Under the pieces are notes generated by a model. That model saw nothing but the letters and a program-made list of their open reading frames with translations, had not been told where the DNA came from and did no database searches. Below, one piece after another: positions 50,415 through 58,560 of a stretch of DNA of 64,000 nucleotides; the stretch's first letter is position 1, and each line of letters begins with the position of its first letter. A program made the translations under genes and the position numbers. Origin of the DNA: Streptomyces griseocarneus (GTDB taxonomy: Bacteria > Actinomycetota > Actinomycetes > Streptomycetales > Streptomycetaceae); NCBI GenBank assembly GCA_003674045.1, contig PENC01000005.1:359677-423676 (forward strand). The letters are read 5' to 3'.

Positions 50415-51637
50415 ACGTGGTCCTCGACAATCTTCTCGGCGTCCTTGACGCGGAGGCGGCCGGACATGAGTTGGGGGAGGAGGGTGTCGCGGAGGGTGGC
50501 GAGAGTACGCGACTCCACATGTGCTTGATGAGCTCGCAGCCGCATGGCCATGGCAGTTTCCTCAAATCGGAACCTGGCATCCTCAGACGGCAAGATGATC
50601 GGCGCCCCCTTGAAACGGTCCGCCCGCACAGCCGGATACGCGCTACCTTCAGCAACGCTTTCTAGATACACCTGGAAAGAGGCTAGCCGTGTGGACTCAT
50701 ACAGAAAAGCTGGCCCGACAGCCTTAGGGCTGAGCACTGCTAGGCCCGTCGAGAAGACCAGATCCGGGTCTTCATCGAGCACGAGTGCGTGCGATCGACG
50801 ATTCGGACGGACCGTAGACCAAATCGTGTCACCAACAGCGGCCTTCCTTCGCGCCCTGCCGGGAGCATCGCGCCACGGCATTTCCTCTGGCCACCCATAC
50901 GAACCGACACCCACACTGGAGATGTCCACGTATCGAAGAGAGCCAGAATCCTGCGCCTTCACCGTTCTCACATTGACGTCGGCGATATCCCCCAACAGCA
51001 CCTCTGTGCCCTCAGCGTCAGCAGTCAGCAGGTCCTCGAACAGTGCAGCCGCCAAGTCATCAACCGCCGCCGCGATGCGCTCATTGACGGCGATCTTGTC
51101 GTCCAGCGCCCCGAGCACATCTGCCACAGCTTCCTGCTCGGCGCGCACCGGCAACTGAACTTTATGAGTCTGAGAGAAGCGCGTGAACTGGAAGCGCGCT
51201 ACCCCTGTGTGCTGAACCTGATGGATCCACATGTCGCCACGGGCATACAGGTGCTGCAAATGCCAATAGATGAAACGTGGACTCGCTACATCTGGATCAA
51301 CACGCAGAAAACGCGCGAAACTCGCACATGTGACATCCCCAGGGAAGGCATCCAAGACATCCTGGGACACTAGAAGGCTGCGACCAGTAGGCCGTTCACG
51401 CGACCCCCCAGCTGTCTCGATCAGAATATCGTTTGCGCACAGCAGACGGCGCCCCATCGTCTTCTCTGAGAGGAACCTGAGCGGCACTCCACCAATCCTC
51501 CCCCGAATAACTTCCGAAAAGTCCGTCCCTCGAATTACGTGGACTGGAGCATTTCCTGGTGTGGGTTCACCAACTCCCCAGTCGCCATCCTTCGTCTCAC
51601 TCAGGAGATCACGGAAGACCATTTCCGATTCAGACAC
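50411..51637 (-). CDS. hsdS: Type I restriction enzyme S subunit (HsdS)
   Basis: Specificity subunit of 408 residues with two target-recognition domains. The first spans about 1-150 (VIRGTDFSEVIRGRIGGVPLRFL, ILIETAGGSRERPTGRSLL, FIYWHLQHLYARGDMWIHQVQHTGVARFQF), followed by a spacer helix (AEQEAVADVLGALDDKIAVNERIAAAVDDLAAALFEDLL). The second ends in LRAHQAHVESRTLATLRDTLLPQLMSGRLRV, the classic HsdS C-terminal helix. The coding DNA around 50600-51550 is visibly less G/C-biased than its neighbours, as expected for frequently exchanged specificity domains. Confidence 0.95.
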   Translation of the reverse strand: MSESEMVFRDLLSETKDGDWGVGEPTPGNAPVHVIRGTDFSEVIRGRIGGVPLRFLSEKTMGRRLLCANDILIETAGGSRERPTGRSLLVSQDVLDAFPGDVTCASFARFLRVDPDVASPRFIYWHLQHLYARGDMWIHQVQHTGVARFQFTRFSQTHKVQLPVRAEQEAVADVLGALDDKIAVNERIAAAVDDLAAALFEDLLTADAEGTEVLLGDIADVNVRTVKAQDSGSLRYVDISSVGVGSYGWPEEMPWRDAPGRARRKAAVGDTIWSTVRPNRRSHALVLDEDPDLVFSTGLAVLSPKAVGPAFLYESTRLASFQVYLESVAEGSAYPAVRADRFKGAPIILPSEDARFRFEETAMAMRLRAHQAHVESRTLATLRDTLLPQLMSGRLRVKDAEKIVEDHV

Positions 51638-53264
51638 TGGTCCTCCCCAGCTGCTCGCGCACCGACTTTGCCAGCTCGTCGGACTTGTCGAAGAGTTCGT
51701 ACAGCTCCCCAGTCAGCCGCGAGATCTTCTCCGCGACCGCCTCAGCGTCCTCTTCCTCGGTCTCCGCCGCCCCGACGTACCGCCCCGGCGTCAGCACGTA
51801 CCCGTGCTCCTGCACCGTCTTCAGGTCCGCGCTCGCGCAGAATCCCGGTACGTCCGTGTACGTCTCCCCCGCATCCTTCGCGCTCGTCGTCCCGCGCCAC
51901 GCGTGGTACGTCCCCGCGATCTTCGCGAGGTCGGCTTCTGTGAGGACACGCTCGGTGCGGTCGACCATCTCGCCCATGTCCCGGGCGTCGATGAATAGGA
52001 TCTCGCCCCGGCGATCCGTAGCCGCAGCCTTCTGCCCCTTCACACCCCCCGGCGACTTGTCCTTCGCCAGGAACCACAGACACGCCGGAATCGCCGTCGT
52101 CCGGAACAGCTGCGACGGCAGCGCGACCATGCACGCCACCATGTCCCCGTCCACCAGCGCCTGCCGGATCTCCCCTTCCCCGCTCTGCTGGCTGCTCATC
52201 GAGCCGTTGGCGAGGACGACACCGGCCGTTCCCCGCTCCCCCAGCTTGCTGATCATGTGCTGGAGCCAGGCGTAGTTGGCGTTGGACTTCGGCGGGACGC
52301 CGTACTTCCACCGCGCATCCGACTCGTTGCGCGCCCAGTCCTTGATGTTGAAGGGCGGGTTGGCCATGACGTAGTCGGCCTTGAGGTCGGGGTGCTTGTC
52401 GTCTGCGAAGGTGTCGCCCCAGCGGGCGGCGAGGTTGCCGTCGATGCCGTGGATGGCGAGGTTCATCTTGGCCAGGCGCCAGGTGCGTTCGTTGAGTTCC
52501 TGGCCGTAGACAGAAATGTCAGCCTTGTGGCCGCGGCCACGGTGGGCCTCGATGAATTTGGCTGCCTGGACGAACATGCCGCCGGAGCCGCAGGCCGGGT
52601 CGTACACGCGGCCCTCGTACGGTTCCAGGACCTCCACAAGGAGGCGGACGACGCTGCTCGGGGTGTAGAACTCGCCGCCCCGCTTGCCTTCGGCACGCGC
52701 GAAGTTGCCGAGGAAGTACTCGTAGACCTCGCCGAGGACGTCCTGGGCGGGCTTGTCGTCGCTGCCGCCGAAGCGGGCGTCGGTGATGAGGTCGACGAGT
52801 TCGGCCAGGCGCTTCTTGTCGACGTTGTCCTTGTTGAAGATCTTAGGGAGGACGCCGGTCAGCGACGGGTTGGCCTTCATGATGGCGTCCATCGCCTGGT
52901 CGAGGACCTCGCCGACGTTGCCGCTCTTGGCGTTGGCGGAGATCGAGGACCAGCGGGCACTCTCTGGGACCCAGAAGACGTGATGCCCGGTGTACTCGTC
53001 CTGGTCCTCAAGGAACTCATCCAGGCGGTCCTTGGCGATGCCTTCCTCCGCGAGTTCCTTGGCGAGCTGTTCGCGGCGCTCCTCGAAAGCGTCGGAGACG
53101 TACTTGAGGAAGATCAGGCCGAGGACGAACTCCTTGTACTGGTTGGCGTCCATGGAGCCGCGCAGCTTGTCGGCGGCCTTCCAAAGGATGGCCTGGATCT
53201 CCTTGGGCGTGGAGGCAGTGAACAGCTCCGCCTGGTCGGCGGGCTTCTTCTTCCGGGGCGGCAT
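51630..53264 (-). CDS. hsdM: Type I restriction enzyme M subunit (HsdM)
   Basis: N-6 adenine methyltransferase of 544 residues. It has HsdM_N (about 20-160; LRGSMDANQYKEFVLGLIFLKYVSDAFEERR), motif I YDPACGSGGMFVQAA (about 225), motif IV MANPPFNIKDW (about 301), and TAGVVLANGSMSSQQSGEGEIRQALVDGDMVACMVALP (about 350). All catalytic residues are intact. It overlaps hsdS by 8 bp. It lies 36 bp after the inactive methyltransferase-like gene, so the whole is a four-gene operon. Confidence 0.97.
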   Translation of the reverse strand: MPPRKKKPADQAELFTASTPKEIQAILWKAADKLRGSMDANQYKEFVLGLIFLKYVSDAFEERREQLAKELAEEGIAKDRLDEFLEDQDEYTGHHVFWVPESARWSSISANAKSGNVGEVLDQAMDAIMKANPSLTGVLPKIFNKDNVDKKRLAELVDLITDARFGGSDDKPAQDVLGEVYEYFLGNFARAEGKRGGEFYTPSSVVRLLVEVLEPYEGRVYDPACGSGGMFVQAAKFIEAHRGRGHKADISVYGQELNERTWRLAKMNLAIHGIDGNLAARWGDTFADDKHPDLKADYVMANPPFNIKDWARNESDARWKYGVPPKSNANYAWLQHMISKLGERGTAGVVLANGSMSSQQSGEGEIRQALVDGDMVACMVALPSQLFRTTAIPACLWFLAKDKSPGGVKGQKAAATDRRGEILFIDARDMGEMVDRTERVLTEADLAKIAGTYHAWRGTTSAKDAGETYTDVPGFCASADLKTVQEHGYVLTPGRYVGAAETEEEDAEAVAEKISRLTGELYELFDKSDELAKSVREQLGRTSV

Positions 53265-53300
53265 GGGCGCTCAGGTCTCCTTCAAGAGTCGGACGAGAGA

Positions 53301-55448
53301 TCAGACGAGAGGGGGTTCGGTGAGGGTCAGCGTGCCGTCGACGAGGCCGGCGGCGGTCAGGGAGGTCAGGTCGTCGAGGGCCGCCGCGTACTGTCGCAGC
53401 AGGGCCGTGCGGCGGGCGATGTCGGACAGGAGGGCGTCGTAACGCTCGGCCTCGTCGTCGGGGAGGTCTGGGATGAGGAGGTCTTCTATACGGCGGGCGG
53501 AGCGGACAGCGCCGTTCACCCGTCGGTGTTCGGTGGCCGCCGAGCGCAGGAGCGCCGCCAGGACGCGGGGCCGTACGGGGTGCTCGGCATCGAACCGTGC
53601 ACGCAGGACGCGGGCGGGGAAGGCGACCACGGACAGGCCCTCGTCGTCGACGTACGCGCCGAAGCTCGGGGTGGCGGTGACGACGATGTCGCCGGGTTCG
53701 GTGAAGTAGGCGTGCTCGTAGGTGTTGAGCAGTACGGCGCGGTCTATGCGGTGACTGTCGACCGGCGCGCTGCCGGTGATCTCAGCCGGGGTGAGGACGG
53801 TGTAGTGGCCTTTGCCTCCGGTGAGGAGGTGTTCGGCGGCGATGCGGTGGCCGGGCAGTCGGCGCAGGCGGCGGTCCTTGAGCAGGCGGGCCACGGTGGT
53901 ACGGCGGGCCGGCTGGTCGTCGGGGCGCAGGACGGCGTTAGCGCGGATCGTGGGCGCGTGGTCGAGTGCGCTACGGGTGGCGTCGATCAGCTGCTGGAGG
54001 CGGAGTTCGGTCTCGGAGATGCGGGCCGGGCGTTCGACGACGGTGCGGGTGTAGCGGTCGGCGTGCGGGCGGTGCTGCGGGGTGAACGCGGCACCGGGTG
54101 CGCTGGTCAGCGCGGTGGCCCGGACGACGGCGGCGTTGCGCGGTTCGTGGCGGCTGTCCGCCCGCCAGCCGGCGTCGCGGAAGATGTCGATGTCCTCGGC
54201 CAGCGCGTCCAAAGTCTGCGGGGTGAGGTTGCGTGAGGAGAGGTCGGCGAGGAGGACTTGGCCGGTGCGCTTGTCTTCGGGGGTGCGGTGCAGGATCCAG
54301 ATCGCGGTGCGGTGGGCCGGGCGGAAGGGGAGTACGCCTTCGGGGAGGCTGATCGCGGCCTTGAGGAGGTGCTGTTCCAGGAAGTCCCGGCGCAGACGGT
54401 CCGCTTCCCCGCGTGCGGGCAGGGGCCGGACGAGCGCGTCGGCCGGTCCCAGGACGACGGCCGTGCGGTCCTCGGCGAGGAGGTCGGTGAGGTCCTGCAG
54501 GCTCTTCAGGACGGCGAGCGAGCTTCGGGTCTCGGCCGCCTCGTAAGGGAGGTAGCAGGCGATGACGTGCGGGTTTCCCCAGTCTTCCGTGGCCAGTTCC
54601 TCGCCGTCGGCAAGGTCCATCTCGAATTCCTGGACGCCCTGTGCCATCAGGCGGCGGCGGGCCAGCCGGGCCAGGTCCGGCATCGGGTCCGCGGAGAGGA
54701 AGAAAGGCGAATCCTCGGCATCGGACACGGATTCGCGCAGGGCGACTAGTAGATCGCCGCTCCGGGGATGGAGGACGGCGGCCGTTGCCCCTTCTTCGCG
54801 TTCGTTCAGTCGCGCGAGGCCGGTCAGGCGGGCCATCGTCCGGCTCACCGGCGGAATCGGTTCCTCGGCGGCGAGGTCGTCGCAGCCCAGGCGGCGGCGT
54901 GCGTCCATGACCCGTTCGAGCGCTTCGGCCGGGGTGTAGGCGGCCTCGGTGAGCTGGTCGGCGAGCACGGCGAGCAGGGGGCCCTGCCGTTCGGCGTCCG
55001 GCAGTTCGCGCAGCTCTCTTCGGAGGAAGGTGTCGTCGAAGTCGGTCTCGGCGGCACGCTCCAGGATCGTCTGCCAGGGCAGGTTGGCGAGCGGTTCGTC
55101 GAGGAGCTGACGCAGGCAGAGCAGTGCGGTCACTGTGTCGACCAGGGTGCGGGCGGGGATCGCGCGCCTCCAGGCGGACAGGGTGTGCAGCACCAGCTCC
55201 GCCCGGATCTGGCCGGCGTCGGCATTGCCGCGGCCGGTGGACAGAAGCCATTCGGCGACTTCACGGCCGTCGAAGAGCGGGCTGGCCCCCTCGTAAGCGA
55301 CGGGCTCGGGGAAATCCGCGTGCCGACGGGCCCAGGTGGTGACGACGGGACGTTGGACCTGGGCCAAGGTCCCGATTTCGGCGTAACTGATCCGCCAGGA
55401 GATCTCCTCGGGCAGGATGGGAGCGGTTGCTTCACGTGTGCCGGCCAT
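53301..55448 (-). CDS. N6-methyltransferase-like protein with degenerate catalytic motifs
   Basis: A 715-residue protein heading the HsdMSR operon. The N-terminus has a helix-turn-helix-like segment (WRISYAEIGTLAQVQRPVVTTWARRH). The middle follows the N6-methylase layout, but motif I reads VLHPRSGDLLVAL instead of DPxxGxGxLL, and motif IV reads IACYLPYEAAE instead of NPPYEAAE. So it is probably catalytically dead. The C-terminal 200 residues look like an HsdS target-recognition domain (AEHLLTGGKGHYTVLTPAEI, EPGDIVVTATPSFGAYVDDEG). A fusion of dead methylase and DNA reader may sense or guide the RM complex. AAGGGAG precedes the ATG. Confidence 0.78.
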   Translation of the reverse strand: MAGTREATAPILPEEISWRISYAEIGTLAQVQRPVVTTWARRHADFPEPVAYEGASPLFDGREVAEWLLSTGRGNADAGQIRAELVLHTLSAWRRAIPARTLVDTVTALLCLRQLLDEPLANLPWQTILERAAETDFDDTFLRRELRELPDAERQGPLLAVLADQLTEAAYTPAEALERVMDARRRLGCDDLAAEEPIPPVSRTMARLTGLARLNEREEGATAAVLHPRSGDLLVALRESVSDAEDSPFFLSADPMPDLARLARRRLMAQGVQEFEMDLADGEELATEDWGNPHVIACYLPYEAAETRSSLAVLKSLQDLTDLLAEDRTAVVLGPADALVRPLPARGEADRLRRDFLEQHLLKAAISLPEGVLPFRPAHRTAIWILHRTPEDKRTGQVLLADLSSRNLTPQTLDALAEDIDIFRDAGWRADSRHEPRNAAVVRATALTSAPGAAFTPQHRPHADRYTRTVVERPARISETELRLQQLIDATRSALDHAPTIRANAVLRPDDQPARRTTVARLLKDRRLRRLPGHRIAAEHLLTGGKGHYTVLTPAEITGSAPVDSHRIDRAVLLNTYEHAYFTEPGDIVVTATPSFGAYVDDEGLSVVAFPARVLRARFDAEHPVRPRVLAALLRSAATEHRRVNGAVRSARRIEDLLIPDLPDDEAERYDALLSDIARRTALLRQYAAALDDLTSLTAAGLVDGTLTLTEPPLV

Positions 55449-55556
55449 GCGGTTCCGCTCCCTTCGTGACGACTGCCTCGTGCTCTCGGTCGAGAACGTT
55501 TCTCCCAGTGCACCTCACACGCTACCGCCAGTCGAGCTCTCAGCTTCGCCAGCGGT

Positions 55557-55574
55557 TGATAACCAGGGTTATCA
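55557..55574. promoter_or_regulatory. Perfect 18-bp palindrome in the divergent promoter region
   Basis: TGATAACC-AG-GGTTATCA, a perfect 8-bp inverted repeat with 2-bp centre, midway between the methyltransferase-like gene (start 55448) and the DUF6119 gene (start 55800). AT-rich against the background. It is well placed to regulate both directions. The rest of the 351-bp gap holds no gene. Confidence 0.65.
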
Positions 55575-55799
55575 GGTTCTCGAACCATTTCACCTCAATC
55601 TTCTGGCACCTTCATCACCATCACCCCGGCACCACCCGCCGGGACGCCAGCCACATACGAGTCCGACCGCACCGGCGTTCTCATCGCCGCACCTCTGCTC
55701 CCTTGCCGGGCACTCACCCCTGTCCGCATCGACACCACCCGTCCCGTAAGGCCGCTCGTGTTAGCGAACCGCACCGCAACCTCGCCCCAGGAGACCTCT

Positions 55800-57554
55800 G
55801 TGTCCAGCACCGCGTCGAAGCGCACCCTGTACCGCCTGACCCACGTCAAAGCGACCCCTGAGTCGATGCTCGAAGCCCTCGACGTCGGCGCCCTCGACAC
55901 CCTGGACGCGGTCGTGCGCGACGTCAGCGATCACATGGGAGTTCCCGCCCTCGCGGTGTCCTTCGCCGTAGCGAAGGAGGAAGCCGCCTGGGGCAAGGAT
56001 GTCCTCCGGCTCGCCGGCGAATCGGACCTGCTGCAGAGCGAGCAGCGCACCGGCGCACTGCTCGTGCTCGCCGTCGACGACGTGGTGTACGCGATCGGCT
56101 TCGACCAGGGCTACCGGCTTCTCCCCGCCCAGCTCAAGGACGCGCACTTCGGTCTGTCCTTCGGTATCCGCGCCATCAACCCGCGTCAGGTGCGGGACTT
56201 CACCGCCAGCGTCCTCGGCCAGGCGCGCATCGACAGTTCCCTGATCCCTGCCGGCGCCTCCGTACCGGCACTCGGACTCCGGGACCACGGGCGGATCATC
56301 CGCCACCTCGGCGGTTACCTCGACGAAGTCGACCTCACCGCAGGGAGCGGCACCAGGAACGGGGCCATGACCGCGGAGGGCGGCATCGGTCTCCGTATCA
56401 AACTCGGCACCACCCCCGCCACACTGATCAAGGACATCCGCGCCATCGCCGCGATCTGCGAGCACGTCGTTCCCCACCCCGACCTGGCCTTCGTCGAGCA
56501 CATCACCGCGGTCAAGGACCCTTCCCTCATCGACGCGCTCGACGCGGAACTGGACGCCACTCTCGGCCGTCCCGCAGACGGCCGGATCATCACCGCCGTC
56601 CCCTTCTCCCAGAGCACCGACCTGCCCCGGTCCACCGCCTGCACCATCAAGATCGGGTCCTGCCCGCCCCACCTCCGGGACGAGTTCAGTCTCGACTACG
56701 TCCTGGAGCGGGCCCGTGTGATCAAGGCAGGCGCCCGCGTCACGGCGCTCCGGCAGGGCACCGTCGAACTGTTTCGTGACACGCTCTCCGCACGGACCGC
56801 GCTCGCCCCGCGCACCGCCTCCCTGGAAGCCCTGTCCAAGGAAACCGCCATGAAGTGGATCGAGGCCGCCTTCTCCCTCAGCTCCCGCACGTTCTGTCTG
56901 CTCGACGGTGAGTGGTACGAGCTCGGGGCGGGCTACCTGCGCAACGTGAACGAGACCGTGGCTCCCTTGTTCCCCGACGCGCCCTCCGTCGATCTCCCCC
57001 GCTGGCCGCTCGTCGAGAAGCTCAACAAGAAGGGTATGCGCGTGATGCGTCCCGTAGACGAAGGCGACTACAACAAGCTGGCCGCCCAGGCCCGTCGCGG
57101 CTGGGTCTGCCTGGACAAGAGGAATGTCCACAACCCCTTTCGGGCAAGCAACTCCGTCGAGATCTGCGACCTGTTCACCGAGGACGACACTCTTGTCCTC
57201 GTGAAGCCCGCGCACTCCTCTGGCCCGCTGAGTCACCTGTTCAGCCAGGCGCGCGTCTCCGTTGAGCTCCTCTTCGAGAACGCGGCTGTACGCACGGAGT
57301 TCGCCCGGTCCGTACACGTCAACAGCGATCCGGCCCGCAGCATCCCCGAGGACTTCACCCCGCGCCGCGTCGTCTTCGCGATCCTTCTGAAGGACGGAGC
57401 CAAGCTCACGCCGGACTCCCTCTTCCCGTTCTCCGCCATCACCCTGGCCCAGACCGCGAAGGCCCTCGCCGCTCGCGGCGTGACCGTCGAAGTCATCGGC
57501 GTGGAAGCCGAAAGCGAGTCGGCCCAGTCCGCCATGCTCGACAAGGCTGCATAA
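55800..57554 (+). CDS. DUF6119 (TIGR04141) family protein, sporadically distributed
   Basis: A 584-residue protein with the features of the TIGR04141/DUF6119 family: RTGALLVLAVDDVVYAIGFDQGYRLLPAQLKDAHFGLSFGIRAINP near 85-130, WYELGAGYLRNVN near 375, and CDLFTEDDTLVLVKPAHSSGPLSHLFSQARVSVELL near 455-490. The molecular function is unknown; members appear sporadically in defence-rich regions. Divergent from the HsdMSR operon with a palindrome between, so probably part of the same unit. The start is GTG 55800 (AGGAG upstream); an in-frame GTG at 55758 is less likely. Confidence 0.82.
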   Translation: MSSTASKRTLYRLTHVKATPESMLEALDVGALDTLDAVVRDVSDHMGVPALAVSFAVAKEEAAWGKDVLRLAGESDLLQSEQRTGALLVLAVDDVVYAIGFDQGYRLLPAQLKDAHFGLSFGIRAINPRQVRDFTASVLGQARIDSSLIPAGASVPALGLRDHGRIIRHLGGYLDEVDLTAGSGTRNGAMTAEGGIGLRIKLGTTPATLIKDIRAIAAICEHVVPHPDLAFVEHITAVKDPSLIDALDAELDATLGRPADGRIITAVPFSQSTDLPRSTACTIKIGSCPPHLRDEFSLDYVLERARVIKAGARVTALRQGTVELFRDTLSARTALAPRTASLEALSKETAMKWIEAAFSLSSRTFCLLDGEWYELGAGYLRNVNETVAPLFPDAPSVDLPRWPLVEKLNKKGMRVMRPVDEGDYNKLAAQARRGWVCLDKRNVHNPFRASNSVEICDLFTEDDTLVLVKPAHSSGPLSHLFSQARVSVELLFENAAVRTEFARSVHVNSDPARSIPEDFTPRRVVFAILLKDGAKLTPDSLFPFSAITLAQTAKALAARGVTVEVIGVEAESESAQSAMLDKAA

Positions 57555-57654
57555 CCGCCCGGGCCCGCTCACCACGTGCATCGTTCCCGGATCCTGGCCG
57601 AATCCGCTTCCCCTTGAGCGCACCCCTACCTGCGAGCGGCCGACGCTCCCACTC

Positions 57655-57801
57655 GTGCGCCGCATCACCGCCGTCAAGGAGTACCGGAATGAGCTGGTTC
57701 ACTGGGACATGGACGCCCCGGAGACGAAAACCGCGGCACTGACGGAGACCAAGCAGCTTTTGAGCCTGCTGAAGCTGATCGACCACGACCCACGGCCCTG
57801 A
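57655..57801 (+). pseudogene. C-terminal remnant of a HEPN-like protein
   Basis: A 48-residue open frame without good start: RRITAVKEYRNELVHWDMDAPETK then TKQLLSLLKLIDHD. R-N-E-L-V-H matches the R-x4-H motif of HEPN nucleases, and the flanking helices have coding-like codon use. Upstream of about 57655 the frame is not protein-like, so the 5' part of the gene seems to be gone. Low certainty. Confidence 0.4.
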
Positions 57802-57879
57802 CCGGCTGAGGCGCCCTGGTCCGGGCCTGCTGTCAGGCTTCCGGCTCAGGGCTGTCGAGGCCGAGTTCGATCACCGCGA

Positions 57880-58245
57880 GTGCACAAGTGCGATGTCCTG
57901 ATCCTGCCGGCCGACGAGGCTGCACTCTCACGGCAGATCCGGATGGCGCCGCGAGGCAATAAGTGCCTGCTGGCCATCGAGTGCAAGTACTACACCGCCA
58001 GCCGGGTCGGCATCGGCCACGCGCGTAATTTCGAAGGGTTGCACACCGACCTGCTGACCGCCCGCAACCTGTTCGTCTCCAACACGGGAGCATCGAGCGT
58101 GGTCAAGTACCTGTCCGCCCGCAAGCGCGGATACGAGCGGGAGGTCGTACCGGCCAACGTCAACACCGCCGGCTACACACGTGGCCAGATCCGCGAGGCG
58201 TTCAAGATCTACCTCGGCAAGACGGCTCCGTCCACGGTGATCTGA
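57880..58245 (+). CDS. Restriction endonuclease-like fragment (ExK nuclease motif)
   Basis: A 121-residue frame that looks like the C-terminal part of a PD-(D/E)XK nuclease: CDVLILP...CLLAIECKYYTA (the ExK core near residue 33), GIGHARNFEGLHTDLLTARNLFVSNTGASSVVKYLSAR. The N-terminal D-containing motif would precede the GTG, but the upstream DNA leaves the frame at about 57875, where a minus-strand remnant (IELGLDSPEPEA, stop at 57833) ends. So it is probably truncated. Confidence 0.5.
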   Translation: MHKCDVLILPADEAALSRQIRMAPRGNKCLLAIECKYYTASRVGIGHARNFEGLHTDLLTARNLFVSNTGASSVVKYLSARKRGYEREVVPANVNTAGYTRGQIREAFKIYLGKTAPSTVI

Positions 58246-58246
58246 T

Positions 58247-58414
58247 TCAGACGCGCACCGCGGCGACCGTCGACAACGTCCACGTACGCCCGATCTCGGG
58301 CTCAGCTGCGTGCACCACGATGTCGGCCCACTGCCCCTCCCGGACGTCCACCCGCACCCCAAGCCAGTTCAGCCAGATCCCTATCGACGACTCTGAACCC
58401 AAGCCATTTCGCAT
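58247..58414 (-). pseudogene. Short gene remnant (55 aa), function unknown
   Basis: Minus-strand frame ATG to TGA, encoding MRNGLGSESSIGIWLNWLGV followed by RVDVREGQWADIVVHAAEPE and an IGRTWTLST tail. The second half has strongly coding-like codons, while the first part and the DNA upstream (58395-58480) are unusually AT-rich. It looks like the 3' end of a lost gene joined to foreign DNA. It ends one base from the nuclease-like fragment. Confidence 0.35.
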
Positions 58415-58560
58415 CAATACCAGGAATAACTACTCTCGCCGTAAACACGCCCTCTATATCTCTCACCCGAACGAGGAGCCCTTTCAACAGCCCAGAATTC
58501 CCGCAAGGGCAGCGGGCATCGTCTCCGGGGCAGGGCACCCAGGGAACGGCGGGAGGCTAC

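Noticed and set aside
46965..50528. An 1187-residue plus-strand frame opposite hsdR
   Set aside because: Shadow of hsdR, whose nuclease and helicase motifs are clear on the minus strand.
47076..53264. BREX, DISARM or Pgl system
   Set aside because: No PglZ, BrxL, BrxC or DrmA/B-like protein is present; the operon is a type I RM set.
55758..55799. Upstream GTG as start of the DUF6119 protein
   Set aside because: It lacks a ribosome site; the GTG at 55800 has AGGAG at proper spacing.
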